The notes under the pieces were generated by a model. That model was not told the origin of the DNA. It made no database searches and saw only the letters and a list, made by a program, of their open reading frames with translations. A stretch of DNA of 49,732 nt, from NCBI GenBank assembly GCA_015058155.1, contig SVCW01000011.1, positions 1 through 49,732 of the forward strand, given 5' to 3'. Source of the stretch: Clostridiales bacterium. GTDB lineage: Bacteria > Bacillota > Clostridia > Peptostreptococcales > Anaerovoracaceae. This document shows positions 43,491 through 49,732 of the stretch, piece after piece (positions within the stretch are counted from its first letter, which is position 1; each line of letters opens with the position of its first letter). The position numbers and the translations under genes are program-made.

Positions 43491-43504
43491 AGTAAGTCTT
43501 TAAT

Positions 43505-44632
43505 TTATAATTTATTTATGATATCCAGTACTTCGTATACTTCCGGATAGCAGTACACTTCATCGTTTGCAAGCATACGGCGAAGATCTTCTTCAGATAC
43601 GAAAGCTGCCTGGGCAACTTCGTTTGGCTGAAAACTAAGTTCAGAAAAATCGCCATTCCACTTCATGAGGTAAAGATCCCATATCATATTATTCGAATGG
43701 TTTACGAAATGATATATGTGCGTAAGATCTTCAGGCTCGAAGTTAAGTCCTACTTCTTCCGATACTTCTCTCACGCAGGCATAAAGAGGCTCTTCACCTG
43801 ACTTGATTCTTCCTGTCGTCATTGCCCATACACCAGGGAGAATCTCAACTTCGTAGCTTCTCTGCTGTATTAGGAACTCGCCTTTATCATTCATAATCCA
43901 TGCTTCAACAGCAAGCTGGTACTCATCACCCGTAAAACTATAATTACCCTTTTCAACTATTTTTCCCGTCCTTACGCAGTCAATAGTATATACATCCCAG
44001 TATTCCTTCTTAGGCATCTTTTCGAATTCAGCTACTATTCTGTCCCAAGGGAATCCGATTACATTATTAAGGTCGCCTTCGATATGATCCACATATTTAC
44101 CGAAGAGACCCTGGATTGCGTACGCACCTGCTTTATCATATGGCTCATCCGTATCAAGATAAGCATTTAATTCATCATCACTATAGTCCTTGAAGAATAC
44201 TTTTGTCACTTCTGCAAAAGAACGCTTTTCCGGCTTGCCGCATCTAACGATGCTGACTCCCGTAATAACGTAGTGTTCTTTTCCTGAAAGTCCTCTTAAA
44301 ATATTATAAGCATCTTCCCTGTCTTTAGGCTTACCGATGATTTCTTCCTTATACACAATTGTGTCAGCAGCGATAATATACGCACCTCTGCTTATCGCTT
44401 CCTTACATATATCGCCGAATTCACCTTCAGTTTCCGCACCTGCTTTAATCTTTTCTTCGACATCAAATGCCTTTTTAAGCGAAAGAAATCTTACTGCATC
44501 TTCTCCTGTAATTCCAGGAGGAAGAGTTTCCTCACATGTCGGCTTTATGATTACGGGCTCAATTCCGTTTTCCTTCATCATTTCTATGCGTCTTGGTGAT
44601 GATGACGCAAGTATAATCATGCTGTTTTTCAT
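43505..44632 (-). CDS. maf: Maf-type nucleotide pyrophosphatase fused to a Nudix hydrolase
   Basis: This 375-residue protein joins two nucleotide-cleaning enzymes. Residues 1 to about 195 are Maf, with LASSSPRR, DTIVYKEEIIGKPKD and YAIQGLFGKYVDHIEGDLNNV in part; Maf hydrolyses non-canonical or methylated nucleotides. Residues about 215-375 are Nudix. The box GRIKSGEEPLYACVREVSEEVGL fits GX5EX7REUXEEXGU exactly, and the start QLAVEAWIMNDKGEFLIQQRS resembles isopentenyl-isomerase-like Nudix proteins. GGAG lies 5-8 nt before the ATG. It lies between spoVAD and spoVAC. Both active sites look complete. Confidence 0.92.
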   Translation of the reverse strand: MKNSMIILASSSPRRIEMMKENGIEPVIIKPTCEETLPPGITGEDAVRFLSLKKAFDVEEKIKAGAETEGEFGDICKEAISRGAYIIAADTIVYKEEIIGKPKDREDAYNILRGLSGKEHYVITGVSIVRCGKPEKRSFAEVTKVFFKDYSDDELNAYLDTDEPYDKAGAYAIQGLFGKYVDHIEGDLNNVIGFPWDRIVAEFEKMPKKEYWDVYTIDCVRTGKIVEKGNYSFTGDEYQLAVEAWIMNDKGEFLIQQRSYEVEILPGVWAMTTGRIKSGEEPLYACVREVSEEVGLNFEPEDLTHIYHFVNHSNNMIWDLYLMKWNGDFSELSFQPNEVAQAAFVSEEDLRRMLANDEVYCYPEVYEVLDIINKL

Positions 44633-44644
44633 AATTTCTCCAAA

Positions 44645-44674
44645 TGTATTAATTCATATTAAAATTACATACTA
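44645..44674 (+). promoter_or_regulatory. candidate sigma-G promoter of spoVAC
   Basis: TGTATT (44645-44650), a 17-bp spacer and CATACTA (44668-44674). The -10 is a perfect match to the sigma-G/sigma-F consensus, and the -35 core GTAT fits the looser pattern. The start codon is 42 bp downstream. Confidence 0.65.
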
Positions 44675-44715
44675 ATTATGTCACACTTTATTACAAATTG
44701 CAAAGGAAGGTTACA

Positions 44716-45213
44716 ATGTCACATACGATTAAAGATAAAAACGGAAATATTCTTTCACAGGAAGAACAGAAAAAAGAAGTCGCCAAAGCTTATGAAAAAT
44801 ATGCCGGCAGATTCACTCCCAAACCGACATATTTCAAAAATTGTCTGAAAGCCTTTGCTGTCGGAGGCGCAATATGCATGGTAGCACTTTTCATAAACAA
44901 CCGCCTGCTTTCTGAAGGCTTAAGCAAAGATGATGCCGGTGCTTTTGTCACAATTATTCTGATTGCAACAGCGCAACTTCTCACAGGCTTCGGATGGTTT
45001 GATACAATCGGCAAACATTGCGGCGCCGGCGTTATAGTTCCTATTACCGGTTTTGCAAACAGCATGGTTGCTCCTGCGATAGAATACAAAAAAGAAGGAC
45101 TCATCCTTGGTGTAGGTTCAAAGCTCTTCTCCATTGCAGGTCCGGTACTGGTTGCAGGATATACGAGCTCCGCACTCGTCGGAATCATATACTGGCTTAT
45201 TGATAAAATATAG
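44716..45213 (+). CDS. spoVAC: stage V sporulation protein AC
   Basis: This 165-residue membrane protein matches SpoVAC. A polar N-terminus includes YEKYAGRFTPKPTYFKNC. Four or so transmembrane segments follow, with GFGWFDTIGKHCGAGVIVPITGFANSM, typical of the family. In spores it is a channel component for dipicolinic acid. GGAAGG lies 5 nt before the ATG; an in-frame TTG six codons earlier lacks support. It is transcribed away from maf and from spoVAD/spoVAE, unlike the usual spoVAC-AD-AE order. Confidence 0.94.
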   Translation: MSHTIKDKNGNILSQEEQKKEVAKAYEKYAGRFTPKPTYFKNCLKAFAVGGAICMVALFINNRLLSEGLSKDDAGAFVTIILIATAQLLTGFGWFDTIGKHCGAGVIVPITGFANSMVAPAIEYKKEGLILGVGSKLFSIAGPVLVAGYTSSALVGIIYWLIDKI

Positions 45214-45261
45214 TCGTCAAATCATTCTACCATTTTGCAATTATTCTTCTTAATCCCCTTT

Positions 45262-45275
45262 TTGTATGTTATAAT
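45262..45275 (+). promoter_or_regulatory. extended -10 promoter of the WG-repeat gene
   Basis: TGTTATAAT (TGn plus TATAAT at 45270-45275) with only a weak TTCTTA at -35. The start codon is 54 bp downstream. Confidence 0.5.
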
Positions 45276-45328
45276 CTTTCTAATAATTGATTATTACACG
45301 CTATTATCGTTAATGAGGGGGTATTACA

Positions 45329-46168
45329 TTGGAAAAGAAAAGAATCAGAGTTATTGCTGCTTTTCTGATTTTTGCTATATGCGCAGGGCTTTTTGCTATG
45401 GATATGGCCAGAACTAAAAGAATAACAGAAGAAAACCGTGCGATAGTATACACACAGGCAAGCGATTCTTTAAACTGGACTCTTGAAATGCCTAATCCAC
45501 ATTCCCAGATTTACCCGATTCATTCAATTCCAAATCAATTTGTAGCATATTATAAAGGTTTCTGGGGAGTGATAGACTCTGAAGGTACCGAAATCATTCC
45601 TTTTGATCTTGGTTTCGCTGAAATGAGTTCATATTCAGAAAATGGATTATATCTCGTAGCCGTTGATTCTACAAAGGGAACGCAAAGTGATGTTCTGCGC
45701 TGGGGATATATAGATATTTCAGGGAACTACATTATTGAGCCACAGTATTCTGAAGCTGAAATGTTTTCAGGTAAATATGCAGCCGTTAAAAAAGATAACT
45801 TATGGAAGATTATTGATATGAACGCCGATACTGTATACACCTTCAATGAAAATGAAATACCTACTAGAACAAGAGACGAGGGCATTTTCTGGGTTGAAGG
45901 TAATAATCTTCATGGATACATTAATATAATTACAGGCAAGTATGAAGGAGTGGAAAATAAACCAATCAGATTCGGTGACTGGGACAGAGTTGATACTGCT
46001 AAGTATGACGTAACTCCTTTAAGCGAGCATTACTCTTATACTGACGCAAACGGCAATACTAAATACTTCAAGCTTTTCACTAGTATTGAACGTCCTGCAT
46101 TCGGCTACGTTGTTGTAAGTAAAGGACCTCTCGACCACGGTATAGTTAAACTTGAACCAATAGAATAA
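45329..46168 (+). CDS. membrane-anchored WG-repeat protein
   Basis: This 279-residue protein has an N-terminal hydrophobic anchor (IRVIAAFLIFAICAGLFAM). Extracellular WG-type repeats follow: YKGFWGVIDSEGTEIIPF, LRWGYIDISGNYIIEPQYSEAEMF and DNLWKIIDMNADTVYTF. Such repeats form beta-structures and are common in surface proteins of Clostridia, with no fixed activity. The start is a TTG with GGGGG 7 nt upstream. It is a single gene with its own promoter and terminator. The C-terminal 70 residues (from about 210) have no repeats and were not recognised. Confidence 0.8.
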   Translation: MEKKRIRVIAAFLIFAICAGLFAMDMARTKRITEENRAIVYTQASDSLNWTLEMPNPHSQIYPIHSIPNQFVAYYKGFWGVIDSEGTEIIPFDLGFAEMSSYSENGLYLVAVDSTKGTQSDVLRWGYIDISGNYIIEPQYSEAEMFSGKYAAVKKDNLWKIIDMNADTVYTFNENEIPTRTRDEGIFWVEGNNLHGYINIITGKYEGVENKPIRFGDWDRVDTAKYDVTPLSEHYSYTDANGNTKYFKLFTSIERPAFGYVVVSKGPLDHGIVKLEPIE

Positions 46169-46171
46169 AAG

Positions 46172-46203
46172 GAACTCCTCACTTTATGTGAGGAGTTCTT
46201 CAT
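46172..46203. terminator. terminator after the WG-repeat gene
   Basis: A perfect 11-bp stem (GAACTCCTCAC / GTGAGGAGTTC) with a 5-nt loop and TTCATTTA on the plus strand. The minus side ends CTTTTATT, so it can serve the ROK gene too. Confidence 0.82.
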
Positions 46204-46223
46204 TTATATGTGTTATTGATAGT

Positions 46224-47108
46224 TTAAAGCATTGCGGCGCCGATTATTCCGGCCTTGTTTCCGAGACTTGCCGGCACTATTTCGTAGTCATGGTGGAAGA
46301 AATTCTTTTCTTTCACCTTTTTCTTTAATGAGTCGTAAAGAATATCACCGCATTCGCTCACACCGCCACCGATAGCAAAAGCTTCAGGATCAAGGAGCGC
46401 ACAAATTGAGGAAATCGCTGTTGCAAGATTATCTGTGTACTTGTCGAAGATTTCGAGCGCGTCGGGATCCCCGCTCTTTGCAAGGTCAATCACATGCTTT
46501 GCATCTCCTTCACCGAATACTTCCCTGCTCTTTCTTTCAAGCCATGCTGCAGAACAGTACATTTCGGCGCATCCTCTGCTGCCGCAGGTGCATTCCATGC
46601 CCAACTTCACGATCGTCATGTGGCCAAGCTCGATACCGTTGCCGTTTCCGCCTGTAAAAAGCTCACCATTAAGAATAATTCCGCCACCAAGACCTGTACC
46701 GATTGTAAGCATTACGGCACTATTCTTTCCTTTGAGTGCCCCGGCCTTTACTTCGGCTAGCGCTGCTGCATCGGCATCGTTTACGATTTTCACAGTAATC
46801 CCCGGGAAATGCTTTTCCATTTCCGCTTTTAAAGGCACATCAAAGAAATCAAGGTTGTATGCCGCTTTAACGATGCCGTTTCGCACATCAAGGCTTCCGG
46901 GCACAGCAATTCCAAGAGTTACTGCTTCGCTCATTTCCCTGTCTGCTTTTGAAACTATTTCCCGTATTTCCCGGGCAATGCTCCCGCACACAGATTCATA
47001 TCCCTTCTTTTCAAAAGGAATACTGCCTGATACAAATATCACGCCATCAGCATCCACAAGCCCTATCTTTATATTCGTACCGCCGATATCAACACCAATC
47101 CTATACAT
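46224..47108 (-). CDS. ROK-family sugar kinase (glucokinase-like)
   Basis: This 294-residue cytoplasmic kinase has the phosphate loop DIGGTNIKIG (7-16), LTIGTGLGGGIILNGELF and the ROK zinc site with CTCGSRGCAE, preceded by ELGH with the metal-binding His. Glucose is the most common substrate, but N-acetylmannosamine or other hexoses are possible. It starts 2 bp after the aminotransferase stop with no evident ribosome binding site, so translation is probably coupled. Pairing a sugar kinase with an aminotransferase and CoA-transferase is functionally unexplained. Confidence 0.92.
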   Translation of the reverse strand: MYRIGVDIGGTNIKIGLVDADGVIFVSGSIPFEKKGYESVCGSIAREIREIVSKADREMSEAVTLGIAVPGSLDVRNGIVKAAYNLDFFDVPLKAEMEKHFPGITVKIVNDADAAALAEVKAGALKGKNSAVMLTIGTGLGGGIILNGELFTGGNGNGIELGHMTIVKLGMECTCGSRGCAEMYCSAAWLERKSREVFGEGDAKHVIDLAKSGDPDALEIFDKYTDNLATAISSICALLDPEAFAIGGGVSECGDILYDSLKKKVKEKNFFHHDYEIVPASLGNKAGIIGAAML

Positions 47109-47110
47109 AA

Positions 47111-48325
47111 TTACTTATTGAGTTCGATGAATTCCTTAAGCGCATCTCCTACCTTCTTGATACAATCATCAATCTGATCTTCAGTAGGAACTGAGAAGTT
47201 AAGTCTTACTGCGTTAACGTCTTCTCCCTTTGGATGGTAGTTTGCACCTGGGTAGAGAACTACGTGCTTCTTTTCAGCTACATATACTGCGAAATCCTTA
47301 CCTGATAAACCTTCAGGAATTGTGAGCCAGAGGAAGAATCCGCCTTCTGGATGTGTCCATGTTGCGATATCGCCCATTTCTCTTTCAAGAGCTGCGAGCA
47401 TCGCGTCTCTCTTAGTTCTGTAGAGATCGCAGCATTCAGCAATATGTGCATCGAGATCATACTTTTCAAGATACTTAGCTACTGCTACCTGAATAATTCC
47501 AGGGCCGCTGATGTCGTTGTTGATCTTTCCGTTTAAGATTGCGTCCATTACAGGCTTAGGTCCGATAGCGTATCCGATTCTGATTCCAGGGCAGATAATC
47601 TTTGAGAGTGATCCTGCAAAGATTACGTGACCTGTAGTATCCATACTCTTGATTGTTGGGATGTAGTCTCCTGAATATCTTAATTCGAAATAAGGGCTGT
47701 CTTCGAAAATCATTACATCGTACTTAACTGCGAGGTCATATACAGCCTTTCTTCTTTCGAGTGACATTTCGATACCTGTAGGATTTGAGAATGTAGGAAT
47801 TACGTAGATGAACTTTACATTCTTTTCTCTCTTGAGTGTTTCTTCGAGAGCTTCAGGAATAATTCCGTGTTCATCGATAGGAACTCCGACAACATTTGCC
47901 TGATATTCTTCAAATGAGAAAATAGCTCCACCGTAACTGCTGTCTTCTACGATGATTGTGTCTCCAGGATTACAGTAAATCTTTGCTACGAGGTCGATAA
48001 GCTGCTGAGCACCGCCGAAGAGCTGGATTGAATCCATTTCAGGGTTACCAGTGTTATATTTATTCATACATCTGTCAAAGATGAATTCCTTGAGTTTTGG
48101 ATATCCGCCATCAAGATATGAGAAGAGAACATTGTTGATAACAGGATCATCAGCTTCGTCAAATGCTTCGATAGTCATTGCTTTGAGTTCCTGAACAGGA
48201 AATGTTGATGCATCAGGAACACCATCACCAAGTGATAATGCGTCAGGATAATCGAATGCTGCGAAAATTTTTGACATTACTCCGCCTTCAGGAATAGGTA
48301 CGATACGATCTGCAAATTTAGTCAT
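47111..48325 (-). CDS. PLP-dependent aminotransferase, class I/II
   Basis: This 404-residue aminotransferase of the 2-aminoadipate/aromatic (LysN, MocR-like) branch has LSLGDGVPDASTFP near the start, TFSNPTGIEMSLERR, DSPYFELRYSG and the PLP lysine in FAGSLSKIICPGIRIGY. It is expected to convert an amino acid to its 2-oxo acid in the cytoplasm. The frame opens 11 codons upstream; the ATG at 48325 has AAGGAG 8-9 nt upstream. It is 53 bp after the CoA-transferase gene and tightly followed by the ROK kinase. Confidence 0.93.
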   Translation of the reverse strand: MTKFADRIVPIPEGGVMSKIFAAFDYPDALSLGDGVPDASTFPVQELKAMTIEAFDEADDPVINNVLFSYLDGGYPKLKEFIFDRCMNKYNTGNPEMDSIQLFGGAQQLIDLVAKIYCNPGDTIIVEDSSYGGAIFSFEEYQANVVGVPIDEHGIIPEALEETLKREKNVKFIYVIPTFSNPTGIEMSLERRKAVYDLAVKYDVMIFEDSPYFELRYSGDYIPTIKSMDTTGHVIFAGSLSKIICPGIRIGYAIGPKPVMDAILNGKINNDISGPGIIQVAVAKYLEKYDLDAHIAECCDLYRTKRDAMLAALEREMGDIATWTHPEGGFFLWLTIPEGLSGKDFAVYVAEKKHVVLYPGANYHPKGEDVNAVRLNFSVPTEDQIDDCIKKVGDALKEFIELNK

Positions 48326-48378
48326 TTTAATATCTCCTTTCAAACCATCATTATTCATATATAAAAGTATATAGTGTA

Positions 48379-49605
48379 TTATCTTACTACTTTGTTTTCT
48401 TTCATCTTAGCGATGTCTTCATCCTTATATCCTATTGATTTCAGAATTTCAACCGAACAGTCGCTCATTTTTCCAGTAGGAGTAATCGGACGTCTTCCGT
48501 ATTCGGAGAGGAACATAGGAGGTACAGGCATCATAACCTTAGTACCGTCAGGATATGTTACTTCTTCAAGGTAACCGTTTACAATTGCCTGTTCGTCTGT
48601 TGCAACATCGGCAGTTCTTACTGCTACGTCACAAGGCATATTGTACTTCTGGAAGATTTTCTTCCATTCTGCTGAAGTCTTTGTCTTGAAGGCTTCTGTG
48701 ATTCTTTCATTATATTCCTTGTATGCGCCTGTTTCTTCGAGAGTCTTTTTTGTCGCATATCTCGGATCTCCCTGAAGATCCTGAAGTCCCATCGCTTCTG
48801 TAATGATCGGGAAGTCAGTTTCATAACCCTTGAGTTCATTCAGGCTGAACCACTTGTCGTCAGAACATTTGTAGTATCCGTTCTGAGGGTTAATCTTCTT
48901 TTCAGGTTCAGGATTGAGCTTTTTCTTTGTAAACTGAGTCTGAACTACACCCTGACCGTTACACCAGATAGCGCTTGAATAAAGCGAACATTCTACCTTA
49001 GTACCCTTGCCTTCCTTTTCTCTTCCGATGATGGCAAGAAGAATTGCACTGAAGAATGATGATGCTGTAACTGTATCGCCAAATGCGTATGTAGGGTCAA
49101 ACGGATAGCTCGCATCGTTTGTCTGCCAGTCTGCAATCATACCGCCTCTTAGCCAGAATACTGTTGAGTCGAATCCAGGGTCATCTTTGTTTGGTCCTTT
49201 AGGGCCGTATCCTGAGAAGTGTGCATATATGAGTTTAGGGAACTTATCTTTAAGTGTTTCATAGTCAAGTCCGAGTCTTTCGAGACCCTGAGTTCTTACA
49301 TTTGTGAGGAAAATGTCTGCTTCTGAAATAAGCTTTAAAATAGCTTCCTTACCTTCGTCTGTTTTTAAATTAAGAGAAATATGTCTCTTGTTACTGTTCT
49401 GAACTGTATAAATAGGATTACAGTCAACTTCCTGTGGAGCACCGAGGAAATCTCCTGTGAATCGCTGGTCATCACCATGCATAGATTCAACTTTTATAAC
49501 ATCCGCACCAAATGTACAGAGAAGTTCTGCTGCAGTAGGCGCTGCTACAACTGTCGATAAATCTACTACTTTGATTCCGTCAAGTGGCATTGCTTTTAAA
49601 CTCAT
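48379..49605 (-). CDS. family III CoA-transferase (CaiB/BaiF)
   Basis: This 408-residue enzyme moves CoA between carboxylic acids through an aspartyl intermediate. It opens LDGIKVVDLSTVVAAPTAAELL, has FGADVIKVES, and the presumed catalytic Asp is D146 in KDDPGFDSTVFWLRGGM. That last stretch recalls the 2-hydroxyacyl/aryllactate CoA-transferases of amino acid fermenters (HadA/FldA type), a likeness from memory. The frame runs 31 codons upstream, but GGAGG 7 nt before the ATG at 49605 decides the start. Together with the aminotransferase downstream it suggests a reductive amino acid route, although no dehydratase or dehydrogenase is in view. Confidence 0.9.
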   Translation of the reverse strand: MSLKAMPLDGIKVVDLSTVVAAPTAAELLCTFGADVIKVESMHGDDQRFTGDFLGAPQEVDCNPIYTVQNSNKRHISLNLKTDEGKEAILKLISEADIFLTNVRTQGLERLGLDYETLKDKFPKLIYAHFSGYGPKGPNKDDPGFDSTVFWLRGGMIADWQTNDASYPFDPTYAFGDTVTASSFFSAILLAIIGREKEGKGTKVECSLYSSAIWCNGQGVVQTQFTKKKLNPEPEKKINPQNGYYKCSDDKWFSLNELKGYETDFPIITEAMGLQDLQGDPRYATKKTLEETGAYKEYNERITEAFKTKTSAEWKKIFQKYNMPCDVAVRTADVATDEQAIVNGYLEEVTYPDGTKVMMPVPPMFLSEYGRRPITPTGKMSDCSVEILKSIGYKDEDIAKMKENKVVR

Positions 49606-49662
49606 GATTCCGCCTCCGTATATTTTCTTTCCTTTTTTACTAATTAAAAAAAGCTTGGTATA

Positions 49663-49691
49663 ATTATACATCAGCATTTTATATTTGTACA
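49663..49691 (-). promoter_or_regulatory. promoter of the CoA-transferase operon
   Basis: On the minus strand TGTACA (49691-49686), a 17-bp spacer and TATAAT (49668-49663). Upstream, TTACGTAA (49707-49714) inside a partly palindromic TTTAC...GTAAA is a possible operator. Confidence 0.55.
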
Positions 49692-49732
49692 GAAACATTT
49701 TTTTACTTACGTAAATGTAAAAAAAAGCGGAA

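Noticed and set aside
49606-49698. 31-codon extension of the CoA-transferase
   Set aside because: The frame is open but the region holds the promoter; GGAGG stands 7 nt before the inner ATG that begins the family N-terminus.
1-49732. CRISPR arrays, tRNA or rRNA genes
   Set aside because: No regularly spaced repeats and no cloverleaf-like or rRNA sequence were found on reading both strands by eye; a software scan was not possible.

Overview
The window looks like chromosome of an anaerobic, low-GC, endospore-forming Clostridia-type Firmicute. Evidence: spoVAC/spoVAD/spoVAE homologues, strong AGGAGG-type ribosome binding sites, AT-rich intergenic DNA, a class A PBP with the usual clostridial architecture, an NfnAB-type electron-bifurcating pair, a crotonase and an OFA-type MFS transporter. 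Placement in an amino-acid/butyrate-fermenting family (for example Family XIII/Anaerovoracaceae) is a guess. I see no tRNA, rRNA or CRISPR array.

Layout. 0.2-4.0 kb (minus): metallo-hydrolase, MscS channel, a Cys-rich micro-protein, a His-rich acidic protein and glutamate racemase (murI). 4.15-6.0 kb (plus): oligoendopeptidase F. 6.1-19.0 kb (minus): one long tightly packed gene train, transcribed as P-loop ATPase, ATP-grasp ligase, two tandem MurE paralogues, NAD kinase, RluA-type pseudouridine synthase, two tandem YtcJ-like amidohydrolases and a long U32 protein. 19.1-21.9 kb: DUF975 membrane protein (minus), thiamine pyrophosphokinase and crotonase (plus). 21.9-23.2 kb: an intact IS3-family element that has landed in the loop of the crotonase terminator. 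23.3-28.7 kb (minus): OFA-type MFS transporter, polar amino acid ABC ATPase and permease without a binding protein, and nfnB/nfnA. 28.9-32.1 kb (minus): comEC and holA. 32.3-35.7 kb (plus): PBP1A. 35.8-38.7 kb (minus): SPFH protein with NfeD, then a DUF4358 lipoprotein and an SGNH-hydrolase lipoprotein. 38.9-41.6 kb (minus): three paralogous amino acid-binding lipoproteins. 41.8-45.2 kb: spoVAE and spoVAD (minus), a Maf-Nudix fusion (minus), spoVAC (plus). 45.3-49.6 kb: WG-repeat protein (plus), then family III CoA-transferase, aminotransferase and ROK kinase (minus).

Themes. Peptidoglycan precursor synthesis is prominent (murI, two murE without the meso-DAP motif, a D-aspartate-ligase-like ATP-grasp enzyme, PBP1A). 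Amino acid uptake and fermentation is the second theme (ABC transporter, three binding proteins, peptidases, aminotransferase plus CoA-transferase, Nfn, crotonase).

The most notable non-coding signal is a 16-bp operator-like sequence, ATACACCNNCGTGWAT, at the same offset from the -10 box in three separate promoters (SGNH lipoprotein, binding protein 2, binding protein 3). An exact 12-mer, ATAAATATACAC, is also shared by the promoters of binding proteins 2 and 3 and of the distant ABC permease operon, which suggests a small uptake regulon. Other points: a spoVA operon broken by maf with candidate sigma-G promoters, a terminator hairpin that contains the next gene's ribosome binding site, and an internally duplicated ATPase whose second P-loop has decayed. 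Many start codons were moved inward from the longest open frame because a clear ribosome binding site sits at the inner codon.
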